From contig NZ_CP125652.1 in the NCBI RefSeq assembly GCF_030053135.1, forward strand, positions 2,142,001 through 2,206,000: 64,000 nucleotides of DNA. Reading direction: 5' to 3'. The notes beneath the pieces were generated by a model that worked only from the letters and a program-made list of their open reading frames with translations, did not search any database and was not told where the DNA came from. The stretch is from Rhizobium sp. BT04. GTDB taxonomy: Bacteria > Pseudomonadota > Alphaproteobacteria > Rhizobiales > Rhizobiaceae. Shown in pieces: positions 8,888-17,207 of this stretch (the first letter of the stretch is position 1; every line of letters starts with the position of its first letter). A program made the position numbers and the translations under genes.

Positions 8888-8912
8888 AAAAAGGGCCGCA
8901 CAAGCGCGACCC
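8888..8912 (-). terminator. Terminator of the minus-strand chemoreceptor gene
   Basis: Read on the minus strand, GGGTCGC and GCGGCCC form a 7-bp stem (one G-U pair) with a 6-base loop, followed by TTTTTGTT. It starts about 24 bases after the receptor stop. Confidence 0.75.
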
Positions 8913-8935
8913 TTGCCAACGGTCAAAGCCACGGC

Positions 8936-11251
8936 TTAGCGATGACGGCGCAGCATATGCACCTCGGCGCTTGGCTGGTGGAGGCCATGCGGCAGCGTGA
9001 AATTGCCGAGCTGGCGGTCCATTTCCAGGGCTTCCGTCGCCAGCCGATGGATCGCTTCCGTCGTCTCCTCGACCATCGAAGCGTTCTGCTGCGTCATCGC
9101 ATCGAGTTCGGCGACGGCGCTGTTGATCTCACGTAGCGTATTCGCCTCCTCGCGGGTCGCACCCATGATCTCGGTGATCTGTCCGTTGATCGCCTCGACA
9201 TGGGCGCCGATGCCGGTCAGCGCAACGCCGGCCTTTTCCACAAGCGCCACACCGCTTTCGACCTCATGCGTCGATTTCTGCAGCAGGCCGGAAATCTCCT
9301 TTGCCGCACTCGACGAGCGCTGGGCAAGTTCGCGCACTTCCATGGCGACGACGGCAAAGCCCTTGCCCGATTCACCGGCGCGTGCTGCCTCGACGCCGGC
9401 ATTGAGCGCCAGCAGGTTGGTCTGGAAAGCGATGTCGTCGATAACCGAGATGATCGTGTTGATCTGGCGCGAAGAGGTCTGGATCGCCTCCATCGCAGCG
9501 ATCGTTTCGCGCATGATCTGGCCGGAGCCGGTCGTCTCCTTCTTGGCGTCGCGGGCAATGCGCTCGGCCTGTTCGGCCCGCTCGATCTGCCGGCGGACGG
9601 ACTGGGTGATGGCGCTGATCGCATTCGCCGTCTCAGTGATCGAGCTGGCCTGGCGCTCGGTGCGACCGGCAAGTTCGTCGGCGCCGGTGCGCATCTCCTC
9701 GGAGCCGGCGCGCACCGCCATCGAGTTGCCGCCGATTGCCGTCATGGTTTCGCTCAGCGTCGCGAGCGCCTCGTTGAAATTGATGCGCAGACTTTCGAGC
9801 TCGTTGGGGAAGCGGGTATCGATCTGATAGGCGAGATCACCGCTCGCCAGATGATGCAGGCCCTCATCGATCGCCTCGACCACCTGCTGCAACGTCTTCG
9901 CCTCGGCCTCGCGCTCGGCCAGATTCTGCTGGCGGTCGTGCTCGGCCTGCAAGCGCGTCTCTTCGCTGGCGGCTTCGAATTCGCGGCTTTCGATCAGCGA
10001 CTGGCGGAAGCGCGCGAGCGCATTCGCCATCGTGCCGATCTCGTCCTTGCGGCTCAGGCTGCCGATCTCGCTGTCGAGTTTGCCGTCGGCGACATCGCGG
10101 GTGACACCGGCAAGCCGTGCAAGCGGCGAAAACAGGAAATTGGTGACGAGGCCGGTCGCGACCGCCATGACGACGAGCACGCCGATGCCGATCATCGTCA
10201 GCAGCGTGGCAATCTCGACCGAGCCGGCATTGAGTTCGCTCAAAAGCACGCTCTCGACCACGAGGAAGCGGTCGCCGCGATAGTCGATGCCGCGAACATA
10301 GGCGCGGGCAGGCCCGTCCACCCGGTTGAAATCGGCCACGGTCATCGCCGAACTCGCCAGCGCGCTCTTGATGAAGGTGAAGGAGGTCGTATCGAGCGTC
10401 GCAAGCTTGCCGCTCTGGTCAAGACCGACGGCCGAGCCATCGCCGGAGATGATCGCCGCCCGCGCCGTGCTGCTCTGGACGATGCCTTTGCCAAGGATAC
10501 CGGTGACGATGTCGTCGCGCACCTTGAAGAGGATGATACCCTTGGCCGCGCCGAGCTTGATGATCGGCACGGCGTAGAAGATCGCCGGCTTGCCGCTGCC
10601 AGCATCGACGCGAAGACCGGAAAAACCTGTCGGGGCGGCATCATCGGTCGCCTTGGCGGTATTCTCGATCGCCTTGGCAAAAGCGATGCCGGCGCCGGTC
10701 GCCTTCCAGGCGTCCGACTTCAGGTTTTCGGCGAAGTCGTCCTCCTTCTTATAGGAATAGAGGACCGTGCCGTCGAGATCGGCGATCAGCAGGTCGCTGA
10801 AGGCGGTATCCTCGAGGTCGCGGGCGACTTCGCCCTGTGTCTTCTCGTGGTTCGAATAATAGAAGCCGCTCGGCCCTTCCGGCTTCATCAGCTTCTCGCG
10901 CTGGTCGGCCGGGTTGGGATTGCCCGATATGAAAACCTTCTTCAGTTCGGCGCGGGCATCACCCGAGGTCTTCTCGATGGTCTTCCAGCCGCTTTTCAGG
11001 CTGGTGATCGACATTTGCAGCGCTTCGATGCGCGCGATGGAATTCGCCTGGTTTTCGAGCTGCGTTAGCTGGTCCTGCAGCATGTCGCCGCGAAAGATCA
11101 GCACGCTTTCCTTGGCCTTCAGCGCCTGTTCGTCGGAGATCCGGCTGCTGGCGAAATAGGCAAGCACGTCGATCACCGCGATCGACAGCACGGTCAGCAG
11201 AATGAATGTGGCAATGACCTTGAAGGACAGGGATTGAAATCTCTGTGCCAT
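8936..11251 (-). CDS. Methyl-accepting chemotaxis protein with large periplasmic sensor
   Basis: A 771-residue transmembrane receptor. Membrane segments lie at about 11-32 and 347-370, enclosing a periplasmic sensor of roughly 315 residues (single-Cache-like by size, not confirmed). A HAMP domain follows, then a signalling domain whose hairpin tip reads [20 protein letters not shown], the usual site for CheA and CheW contact. ATG 11251 ([12 protein letters not shown]) is chosen because GAGGGG precedes it and the basic-then-hydrophobic start follows at once. The C-terminus ends HMLRRHR and lacks the tail shared by the two receptors of the chemotaxis operon at 52-62 kb, so it may be methylated or adapted differently. 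It is monocistronic, with its own terminator. Confidence 0.93.
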   Translation of the reverse strand: MAQRFQSLSFKVIATFILLTVLSIAVIDVLAYFASSRISDEQALKAKESVLIFRGDMLQDQLTQLENQANSIARIEALQMSITSLKSGWKTIEKTSGDARAELKKVFISGNPNPADQREKLMKPEGPSGFYYSNHEKTQGEVARDLEDTAFSDLLIADLDGTVLYSYKKEDDFAENLKSDAWKATGAGIAFAKAIENTAKATDDAAPTGFSGLRVDAGSGKPAIFYAVPIIKLGAAKGIILFKVRDDIVTGILGKGIVQSSTARAAIISGDGSAVGLDQSGKLATLDTTSFTFIKSALASSAMTVADFNRVDGPARAYVRGIDYRGDRFLVVESVLLSELNAGSVEIATLLTMIGIGVLVVMAVATGLVTNFLFSPLARLAGVTRDVADGKLDSEIGSLSRKDEIGTMANALARFRQSLIESREFEAASEETRLQAEHDRQQNLAEREAEAKTLQQVVEAIDEGLHHLASGDLAYQIDTRFPNELESLRINFNEALATLSETMTAIGGNSMAVRAGSEEMRTGADELAGRTERQASSITETANAISAITQSVRRQIERAEQAERIARDAKKETTGSGQIMRETIAAMEAIQTSSRQINTIISVIDDIAFQTNLLALNAGVEAARAGESGKGFAVVAMEVRELAQRSSSAAKEISGLLQKSTHEVESGVALVEKAGVALTGIGAHVEAINGQITEIMGATREEANTLREINSAVAELDAMTQQNASMVEETTEAIHRLATEALEMDRQLGNFTLPHGLHQPSAEVHMLRRHR

Positions 11252-11490
11252 GTACGACGAACCCCTCTGAACGCGTCTGCCAGCCTCGGCACACAACGCA
11301 TGCCTGACACTGACCTGTAAACAGAACATCGGGGGCTTCATCTTTGCGAAAAGTAGCCCCTCTCGTATTGACGACTAGAATTCAGGCATCTGTTTTAATT
11401 AGCGGTAAATGGCGCGGCCTAAATCCATGAGTGTTTTTGTTTTGTTCACATATCGGTGGCAGTTATTTCGCAATCGCTATAGGTTGAACC

Positions 11491-12000
11491 ATGCAAAACA
11501 CGATTCGCATCGTCGGCATCGATCCCGGACTTCGCCGCACCGGCTGGGGAATCATCGAGACGTCAGGCAACTCCCTCCGATTTGTGGCCTCCGGAACCGT
11601 GACCTCTGATGGAGACATGGATCTTGCCTCCCGCCTCTGCCAGCTGCATGACGGCCTGGCGGAGGTCGTCCACAGCTATAAGCCGGATGAAGCCGCCGTC
11701 GAACAGACTTTCGTCAACAAGGATGCGGTGGCGACGCTGAAGCTCGGCCAGGCCCGCGGCATCGCCATGCTGGTGCCGGCGCGCGCCGGCTTGCCGGTCT
11801 CCGAATATGCCCCGAACGCGGTGAAGAAGGCGGTTATCGGCGTCGGCCACGGCGAAAAACACCAGATCCACATGATGTTGAAGATCCTGATGCCGAAAGT
11901 CGAATTCAAGGGTGACGACGCCGCCGACGCCCTGGCGATCGCCATCTGCCATGCGCATAATCGCGGCAGCAACCGGATGCGCCAAGCGCTGGCCGGTTAA
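11491..12000 (+). CDS. ruvC: Crossover junction endodeoxyribonuclease RuvC
   Basis: A 169-residue Holliday-junction resolvase that makes paired nicks in four-way DNA during recombination repair. Acidic catalytic residues are visible in [15 protein letters not shown] (first Asp), [12 protein letters not shown] (Glu) and [16 protein letters not shown] (C-terminal Asp/His). Length is normal for the family. The start has only a weak AGG upstream. Unusually, ruvA does not follow directly: a toxin-antitoxin pair occupies the next 660 bases. I see no alphaproteobacterial LexA box (GAAC-N7-GAAC or GTTC-N7-GTTC) in the 239 bases before it. Confidence 0.96.
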   Translation: MQNTIRIVGIDPGLRRTGWGIIETSGNSLRFVASGTVTSDGDMDLASRLCQLHDGLAEVVHSYKPDEAAVEQTFVNKDAVATLKLGQARGIAMLVPARAGLPVSEYAPNAVKKAVIGVGHGEKHQIHMMLKILMPKVEFKGDDAADALAIAICHAHNRGSNRMRQALAG

Positions 12001-12032
12001 TCTGTTCTTGACTTGTTCTCATTCCATGATAA

Positions 12033-12053
12033 GTAATACCTCGGAGGTATTAC
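12033..12053. promoter_or_regulatory. Perfect palindromic operator before the first antitoxin gene
   Basis: GTAATACCTC and GAGGTATTAC form an exact 10-bp inverted repeat around one G. The right half contains the GGAGGT ribosome binding site of the antitoxin, which starts 2 bases later. A TTGACT box at 12008-12013 makes a plausible -35. Antitoxins of the AbrB/MazE/VapB type repress their own operon through such palindromes, so this is very likely the operator, and binding would hide both promoter and ribosome site. Confidence 0.8.
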
Positions 12054-12054
12054 C

Positions 12055-12318
12055 ATGCGCGTAACGGAAAAAGGCCAGGTGACGATTCCCAAGGACATCC
12101 GGGACCGCTTGAAGATCGGGCCGGGATCCGAGGTGGATTTCGTTGCCGATGAAAAGGGTGCCCGCCTGGTTGTTCTATCCAGCAGGATAGAGCCGTCGCA
12201 GGACGATTTTGAATCCTGGCTCGGCAGTATGAGCGGGACCCTCGACACCAGCGGCATGACGACTGATGAATTCATGGAATGGTTGAGAGGACCACGTGAT
12301 GACCTCGGTCCTCGTTGA
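12055..12318 (+). CDS. AbrB/MazE-family antitoxin (VapB-like), first module
   Basis: An 87-residue protein with an N-terminal swapped-hairpin AbrB domain (MRVTEKGQVTIPKDIRDRL, GPGSEVDFVADEKGARLVVL) and a C-terminal tail (residues about 45-87) likely to wrap the toxin. It has a strong GGAGGT site within the palindrome just upstream. The toxin start lies inside its last seven codons, so the pair is translationally coupled with antitoxin first. It stands between ruvC and ruvA on the same strand, so transcription from ruvC may read into it. Confidence 0.88.
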   Translation: MRVTEKGQVTIPKDIRDRLKIGPGSEVDFVADEKGARLVVLSSRIEPSQDDFESWLGSMSGTLDTSGMTTDEFMEWLRGPRDDLGPR

Positions 12319-12715
12319 TACGAACATTTTCATCGATGTCTTCGGACCGGATAATCCTTTCAGGGAATGGTCCGCGCGGGCGTTGAGCGCATTGCGTCCG
12401 GATTCGCAATTCATCATGACACCCGTCGTTTGGGCGGAGCTGGCATGCATGACCCCGCGCGAGGAAACCCTTGCATTTGTGCTGTCGCGGTTAAACCTGA
12501 TCCGCGAGGCCCTGCCGTTTTCCGCCGCTTACCGGGCCGGCATGGCACATGCGCAGTACCGGAGGAGCGGCGGCCTGCGCGAGCGCACCCTGCCGGATTT
12601 TTTCATCGGTGCGCACGCCCTCGTTCGATCGCACCGCCTTCTGACGCGCGATGGCGCGCGCTACCGCTCTTATTTCCCGGAATTGGACATCATTTCTCCC
12701 GAAACGCACTCTTGA
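12299..12715 (+). CDS. PIN-domain ribonuclease toxin (VapC-like), first module
   Basis: A 138-residue PIN-domain protein. The acidic metal-binding residues are seen in [13 protein letters not shown] (Asp), WAELACM (Glu), [14 protein letters not shown] (Asp) and LLTRDGARY (Asp), a complete active site. VapC toxins cleave tRNA or rRNA in the cytoplasm and are held in check by their partner. I prefer ATG 12299 to the in-frame GTG 12296 because GAGAGG lies 8 bases before it. It overlaps the antitoxin gene by 20 bases and ends 13 bases before ruvA, which must therefore be expressed through it or from a promoter inside it. Confidence 0.88.
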   Translation: MTSVLVDTNIFIDVFGPDNPFREWSARALSALRPDSQFIMTPVVWAELACMTPREETLAFVLSRLNLIREALPFSAAYRAGMAHAQYRRSGGLRERTLPDFFIGAHALVRSHRLLTRDGARYRSYFPELDIISPETHS

Positions 12716-12728
12716 AAGACCGCGCCTC

Positions 12729-13343
12729 ATGATCGGCAAGCTGAAAGGCACCATAGACGAGATCGGCGAAGACTATGTGCTCGTCGATGTGCACGGCGTC
12801 TGCTACGTCGCCCATTGCTCGACCCGCACCCTGTCCAAGCTCGGCTCGGCCGGCGAGGCCTGCGTGCTGTTCATCGAGACCTATGTGCGTGAGGATCAAT
12901 TGAAGCTCTTCGGCTTCATGACCGCCTTGGAGCGAGAATGGTTCAACCTGCTCCAGAGCGTCCAGGGCGTCGGCGCCAAAGTGGCGCTCGCCGTGCTCTC
13001 GACGCTGACACCGGGCGAACTCGCCAATGCAATCGCCCTGCAGGACCGCGCCGCCGTCTCCCGCGCGCCGGGCGTCGGCCCGAAAGTGGCAATGCGCCTC
13101 GTCACGGAACTGAAGAACCGGGCGCCGGCCTTTGCCGGGGAAGCGCTCAATATCGCCCTGAAGCAGGAACTCGGCGAAGGTGTCGCGGCAGCACCTGTTG
13201 CCGATGCGGTTTCCGCGCTCACCAACCTCGGCTATTCCCGCGATCAGGCGGCGAATGCGGTTGCCGCGGCGATGAAGGCCGCTGGCGACGACGCCGACAG
13301 TGCTAAGCTGATCAGGTTGGGATTGAAGGAACTAGCGCGATAG
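12729..13343 (+). CDS. ruvA: Holliday junction branch-migration protein RuvA
   Basis: A 204-residue protein that binds four-way junctions as a tetramer and loads the RuvB motor. Domain I ([20 protein letters not shown]), the helix-hairpin-helix domain II ([20 protein letters not shown] and [20 protein letters not shown]) and the C-terminal RuvB-binding domain III ([20 protein letters not shown]) are all present. ATG 12729 fits the family N-terminus. The gap to the upstream toxin is 13 bases; downstream, 74 bases separate it from a second antitoxin. Confidence 0.96.
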   Translation: MIGKLKGTIDEIGEDYVLVDVHGVCYVAHCSTRTLSKLGSAGEACVLFIETYVREDQLKLFGFMTALEREWFNLLQSVQGVGAKVALAVLSTLTPGELANAIALQDRAAVSRAPGVGPKVAMRLVTELKNRAPAFAGEALNIALKQELGEGVAAAPVADAVSALTNLGYSRDQAANAVAAAMKAAGDDADSAKLIRLGLKELAR

Positions 13344-13417
13344 AGTAGGATAAATTGTCAATTTTCCACCAAATGGCAAATCTTCCGACTAACGCGCCAG
13401 CATAGGATTACTGATCG

Positions 13418-13702
13418 ATGTGGGGAGAATTTACGCTTTCGCCCAAGGGCCAGATAACGCTCCCAAAAGAGCTACGGGAGGCTCTCGGCCTTCAGGCTGG
13501 CGATCAGCTTGTTTTTTCCATCATCGATGGAGAGGTCGTGATCACACCAAAATCGATCAACTTCAACGATCTCGCGGGCCTTCTCGGATCGCCTCCAAAT
13601 GGCCGCGCTTCCCTGGAAGAGATCGACGCAACGGTCACCGATGCTGCGGGCAGTGATGTGGTCGACGAGGCCACGCGGTCGAAATCGGATATGGCGGCAT
13701 GA
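13418..13702 (+). CDS. AbrB/MazE-family antitoxin, second module
   Basis: A 94-residue protein. The AbrB domain is seen in FTLSPKGQITLPKELREALG, LQAGDQLVFSIIDGEVVITP; the tail contains the FNDLAGLL segment typical of VapB/MazE-type antitoxins that plugs the toxin groove. It is only distantly similar to the antitoxin between ruvC and ruvA (shared KGQ(V/I)T(I/L)PK(D/E)(I/L)R core), so the two modules are not a recent duplication. Its stop overlaps the toxin start by ATGA. I see no perfect palindrome in its upstream gap. Confidence 0.87.
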   Translation: MWGEFTLSPKGQITLPKELREALGLQAGDQLVFSIIDGEVVITPKSINFNDLAGLLGSPPNGRASLEEIDATVTDAAGSDVVDEATRSKSDMAA

Positions 13703-14103
13703 TTGCCTATGGCGTGGACACGAACGTCCTGCTGAGGCTTATCGTCGACGACGATCCGGAGCAAAGGGCTGCCGCGCTGAAGTTCGGTGAAGGTATCGGC
13801 AGGGACTATCGTGGATTTCTCTCGCTTCTGAACCTCTTGGAGCTGGATTGGGCGTTGCGCGCACGGTTCGGCTTCAAGAAAAAGGATGTTGTCGCGGCAA
13901 TCGGCAAATTGACACGCGTCAGAGGATTGGACATCGAGAACCAGACCCTGGTGATCAAGGCCTTGAGGGCCGTGGAAACGCGAAACGCCGATTTTGCCGA
14001 TGCCCTGATAGGTTACCGCGCCGCGGATGAGGGATGCCAGGCGACCAAGACATTTGACCGGCACGCATTCAAGACCGTGCCAGGTATGGAGCTTCTGACA
14101 TGA
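13699..14103 (+). CDS. PIN-domain ribonuclease toxin (VapC-like), second module
   Basis: A 134-residue PIN-domain protein with the acidic site complete: [12 protein letters not shown] (Asp), [11 protein letters not shown] (Glu), [12 protein letters not shown] (Asp) and [11 protein letters not shown] (Asp). It overlaps the antitoxin by ATGA on one side and ruvB by ATGA on the other, so a single message would carry antitoxin, toxin and ruvB with coupled translation. The start of ruvB thus depends on ribosomes finishing the toxin. The predicted role is an RNA endonuclease; the target is unknown. Confidence 0.88.
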   Translation: MIAYGVDTNVLLRLIVDDDPEQRAAALKFGEGIGRDYRGFLSLLNLLELDWALRARFGFKKKDVVAAIGKLTRVRGLDIENQTLVIKALRAVETRNADFADALIGYRAADEGCQATKTFDRHAFKTVPGMELLT

Positions 14104-15140
14104 GCGAACCCGCCCGCCTGATATCGCCGGAAAAGCGGGGCGAAGATCTCGATCTCACCTTGCGCCCGCAATCGCTGGACGAGTTCACCGGCCAGGCGGA
14201 GGCGCGCGCCAATCTCAAGGTCTTTATCGAGGCGGCGAAAAACCGCGGCGAGGCGCTGGACCATGTGCTGTTCGTCGGCCCACCCGGCCTCGGCAAGACG
14301 ACGCTGGCGCAGATCATGGCGAAAGAGCTCGGTGTCAACTTCCGCTCGACATCAGGCCCTGTCATTGCCAAGGCCGGCGATCTTGCCGCCCTGCTCACCA
14401 ATCTCGAGGAGCGCGACGTGCTCTTCATCGACGAGATCCATCGCCTCAATCCCGCCGTCGAGGAAATCCTCTATCCGGCTATGGAAGATTTCCAGCTCGA
14501 CCTGATCATCGGCGAAGGCCCCGCGGCGCGCTCGGTGAAGATCGACCTGTCGAAGTTCACGCTGGTGGCGGCAACCACCCGTCTCGGCCTGTTGACGACG
14601 CCGTTGCGCGACCGCTTCGGCATCCCGGTACGCCTGAGCTTCTATACCGTCGAGGAGCTGGAGCTGATCGTGCGCCGCGGCGCACGACTGATGAACCTGC
14701 CGATGACCGAAGAGGGTGCCCGCGAGATCGCAAGACGCGCCCGCGGCACCCCGCGCATCGCCGGCCGGCTGCTGCGGCGCGTGCGCGACTTCGCCGAGGT
14801 GGCAAGGGCCGAAGCCGTCACCCGCGAGATCGCCGACGAGGCGCTGACCCGCCTGCTCGTCGACAATGTCGGCTTCGACCAGCTCGACAAACGTTACCTC
14901 AACATGATCGCCGTCAATTTCGGCGGCGGCCCGGTCGGCATCGAAACCATTGCCGCCGGCCTTTCCGAGCCGCGCGACGCGATCGAAGACATCATCGAGC
15001 CCTACATGATCCAGCAGGGTTTCATTCAGCGCACGCCACGCGGCCGTGTTCTGACCGCAATCGCGTGGAAACATCTGGGAATGCAACCGCCCAAGGAGAT
15101 GGAGGCTGCGCAGTTCCGGCTGTTCCAGGAGGACAACTGA
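14100..15140 (+). CDS. ruvB: Holliday junction branch-migration helicase RuvB
   Basis: A 346-residue AAA+ motor that drives branch migration with RuvA. Walker A is [12 protein letters not shown], Walker [13 protein letters not shown], sensor 1 [11 protein letters not shown] and the arginine-finger region [14 protein letters not shown]; the C-terminal winged helix contains [12 protein letters not shown]. Its ATG overlaps the stop of the upstream PIN toxin and there is no other good ribosome site of its own, so it appears translationally coupled to the toxin gene. Confidence 0.97.
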   Translation: MSEPARLISPEKRGEDLDLTLRPQSLDEFTGQAEARANLKVFIEAAKNRGEALDHVLFVGPPGLGKTTLAQIMAKELGVNFRSTSGPVIAKAGDLAALLTNLEERDVLFIDEIHRLNPAVEEILYPAMEDFQLDLIIGEGPAARSVKIDLSKFTLVAATTRLGLLTTPLRDRFGIPVRLSFYTVEELELIVRRGARLMNLPMTEEGAREIARRARGTPRIAGRLLRRVRDFAEVARAEAVTREIADEALTRLLVDNVGFDQLDKRYLNMIAVNFGGGPVGIETIAAGLSEPRDAIEDIIEPYMIQQGFIQRTPRGRVLTAIAWKHLGMQPPKEMEAAQFRLFQEDN

Positions 15141-16043
15141 GTGATCACCCGCCGCGGATTTTTCAAGGTTCTTGGCGGCGGTATCACCGGTGTTATGGCG
15201 CTCGGCGGTTACGCCTTCGCCTATGAGCCGCTGGCGCGTCTCGCCATCACTCGCTACCGGCTGACGCCGCCGGGATGGACACCGGGGCTGAAGCTGCGCG
15301 TTGTCGCGCTTGCTGATATCCATGCCTGCGAACCGTGGATGTCGGCAAACCGCATTGCCGCGATCTGCCACCGGGCCAATGAACTCGAAGGCGATATCAC
15401 CGTCCTGCTCGGCGATTATGCCGCCGGCATGAACATGGTGACGCAATATGTACATTCGAGCCAATGGTCGAAAGCGCTCGCCACCCTGCAAGCCCCGCTC
15501 GGCGTCCATGCGATCATGGGTAACCATGACTGGTGGGAGGACAGGACTGCGCAGAAGAACGGCGGGATGGAAACATTCGGACACCGGGCTCTCGCCGACG
15601 TCGGAATCCCGGTCTACGGCAACCGCGCCGTTCGGCTTGAAAAGGACGGCCACGGCTTCTGGCTCGCAGGTCTCGAAGATCAGCTGGCGCTGCTGCCAGG
15701 CAGGAAGTGGGGCCGCACGCAGATGCTTGGCCTCGACGATCTCGATGGAACCATGGCTGAGGTGACCGACGATGCGCCTGTCATTCTGCTCGCCCATGAG
15801 CCCGATATCTTTCCGCGCGTGCCCGAGCGCGTGTCGCTGACGCTGTCGGGCCACACGCATGGCGGACAGATCCGTTTCCTCGGCCGTTCGCCGATCGTCC
15901 CCTCGCGGTACGGCAACCGCTACGCCTATGGCCATATTGTCGAGGAGGGGCGTAATATCATCGTGTCCGGCGGGCTCGGTTGCTCCATTGCACCGGTGCG
16001 CTTCGGCGTACCGCCGGAAATCGTCGTGATCGATCTTGGATAG
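15141..16043 (+). CDS. Metallophosphoesterase with twin-arginine-like leader
   Basis: A 300-residue calcineurin-like phosphoesterase of the YkuE/YaeI type. Metal ligands appear in VVALADIHACEPWM, VTVLLGDYAAG-like strand, IMGNHDWWED and LSGHTHGGQIRF. The N-terminus MITRRGFFKVLGGGITG has paired arginines followed by a hydrophobic stretch, consistent with export or membrane anchoring; relatives act on cell-envelope lipids. The GTG start lies immediately after the ruvB stop with AGGAGG 8 bases before it, so the gene is the last part of, or closely linked to, the ruv operon. Confidence 0.85.
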   Translation: MITRRGFFKVLGGGITGVMALGGYAFAYEPLARLAITRYRLTPPGWTPGLKLRVVALADIHACEPWMSANRIAAICHRANELEGDITVLLGDYAAGMNMVTQYVHSSQWSKALATLQAPLGVHAIMGNHDWWEDRTAQKNGGMETFGHRALADVGIPVYGNRAVRLEKDGHGFWLAGLEDQLALLPGRKWGRTQMLGLDDLDGTMAEVTDDAPVILLAHEPDIFPRVPERVSLTLSGHTHGGQIRFLGRSPIVPSRYGNRYAYGHIVEEGRNIIVSGGLGCSIAPVRFGVPPEIVVIDLG

Positions 16044-16050
16044 GAATGAC

Positions 16051-16563
16051 ATGGCCAAGCGCACTCTCATCCGCCTGACTGCCGGCGCTGAGCGTTTCAA
16101 CTATCGCATTGCCGGCCTCGGTTTTCGGAATGGCTACGTGCTCGTTCATCGTGCCGTGCACGAGCCCTTCTGGACCTTTCCGGGTGGCAGGGCCGAGATC
16201 GGCGAGACGTCGGAGGAGACGCTGAAACGAGAGATGGTGGAGGAACTGGGGGTCGAGGTCACCGTCTCCCGCCTGCTCTGGGTCGTCGAGAATTTTTTCC
16301 ACTACGAACAGCGCGACTGGCATGAACTCGGCCTCTATTATCTGATGGACATCCCCCCGGAATTCCCCTTCGAGCCACACGAAATCATCCATCGCGTCGA
16401 AGACGGCGACAACCATCTCGAATTCAAATGGGTGCCGGCAACGCGCCAGGCCCTGACCACACTCGACATCCCGCCCTATTTCATCGCCGATGAAATCGAG
16501 GCCCTTCCCGTTGCGCCACGTCATCTCGTCTGGCGGGACGGCAACCTCGATGGCAAGAACTGA
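16051..16563 (+). CDS. Nudix hydrolase
   Basis: A 170-residue pyrophosphohydrolase. The Nudix box runs from GGRAEIGETSEETL to REMVEELG, with all acidic residues intact. Nudix enzymes cleave nucleoside diphosphates linked to another group; the substrate cannot be told from the sequence. AGGAATG precedes ATG 16051. It begins 7 bases after the phosphoesterase stop, so the two are probably co-transcribed. Confidence 0.9.
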   Translation: MAKRTLIRLTAGAERFNYRIAGLGFRNGYVLVHRAVHEPFWTFPGGRAEIGETSEETLKREMVEELGVEVTVSRLLWVVENFFHYEQRDWHELGLYYLMDIPPEFPFEPHEIIHRVEDGDNHLEFKWVPATRQALTTLDIPPYFIADEIEALPVAPRHLVWRDGNLDGKN

Positions 16564-16596
16564 CCCACCAGAAACGCTGGAAGAGGAGATGCGCCG

Positions 16597-17160
16597 TTGC
16601 CGACCTTCGACCCCGTCAGGCCATTCCGCAAGCTTGCCTATAACAACGCCCTTGCCAACCACCGTCTGCTTCAAGCCTGCACGGCATTGAAACCCGGCGA
16701 ATTCGAAGCGTCGCGCGTGAGCTTCTTCCCCTCGATCAAGGAAACCTTGAACCACATCGTCACCGTCGATTGGTTCTATGTCGACGGCCTGGAAGGCGGC
16801 ACGCTCGGCTTCCAGGCTTTCGAGGTCGACGAACCGTTCGATGACGTTTTATCCCTTGCGCAAGCGCAGGCGAAGGTCGATCAGCGCCTGGTGGCGCTTT
16901 GCGAGACCCTGACGTCGGAGAGGCTCGCCTCGGCCGTTAGCCTCCATCGCGGCGCCCGCATCCAGGAGGAGCGGATGGAAGACGTGCTCGCTCACCTCTT
17001 TCAGCATCAGACCCATCATCGCGGCCAGGTGCATGCGATGCTCTCCGGCACCAGCGTCACCCCGCCACAACTCGATGAATTCATCGTCGCCGACGATGCG
17101 CGGTTTCGCGGCGGGGAACTCGCCGACCTCGGCTGGAGCGAAGAGAGGCTGATGCGCTGA
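16597..17160 (+). CDS. DinB-family protein (TTG start)
   Basis: A 187-residue four-helix DinB-like protein. The metal-binding histidines are visible as TLNHIVTVDWFY and HQTHHRGQVHAML, the classic DinB pattern with three His. Relatives include thiol-dependent transferases; the role here is unknown. TTG 16597 is the likely start: AGAGGAGA lies 8 bases upstream, and the ATG nearby at 16589 is out of frame. It follows the Nudix gene by 33 bases and converges on atvA, with a REP-like palindrome between them. Confidence 0.83.
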   Translation: MPTFDPVRPFRKLAYNNALANHRLLQACTALKPGEFEASRVSFFPSIKETLNHIVTVDWFYVDGLEGGTLGFQAFEVDEPFDDVLSLAQAQAKVDQRLVALCETLTSERLASAVSLHRGARIQEERMEDVLAHLFQHQTHHRGQVHAMLSGTSVTPPQLDEFIVADDARFRGGELADLGWSEERLMR

Positions 17161-17171
17161 TTTCATGATAA

Positions 17172-17207
17172 AGCGTCCTTATCGCGTCGCATCGGACGCG
17201 CGGCGCT
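17172..17207. repeat. REP-like palindrome, copy 2
   Basis: Second copy of the element at 4842-4876: AGCGTCCTTATCGCG at the left and ACGCGCGGCGCT at the right. It fills the gap between the convergent dinB-like and atvA genes and reaches the atvA stop codon, so it could act as a two-way terminator. Confidence 0.7.

Noticed and set aside
9200..11068. Open frame of over 600 codons opposite the large chemoreceptor gene
   Set aside because: It is an antisense shadow: the receptor on the minus strand has clear domains, and this frame has no start site or recognisable fold. The same applies to long frames opposite tkt (30677-32815), ruvB and its neighbour (14352-16100), the MscS gene (21839-23884) and lpiA (20032-21258).
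11252..11490. LexA box upstream of ruvC
   Set aside because: I looked for GAAC-N7-GAAC and GTTC-N7-GTTC on both strands and found only single half sites. A CTATAG box 9 bases before the start is too isolated to call a promoter.
12000..14110. Integrative element or phage remnant bringing the toxin-antitoxin pairs
   Set aside because: No integrase, transposase, direct repeats or tRNA target were seen at the edges of either pair.
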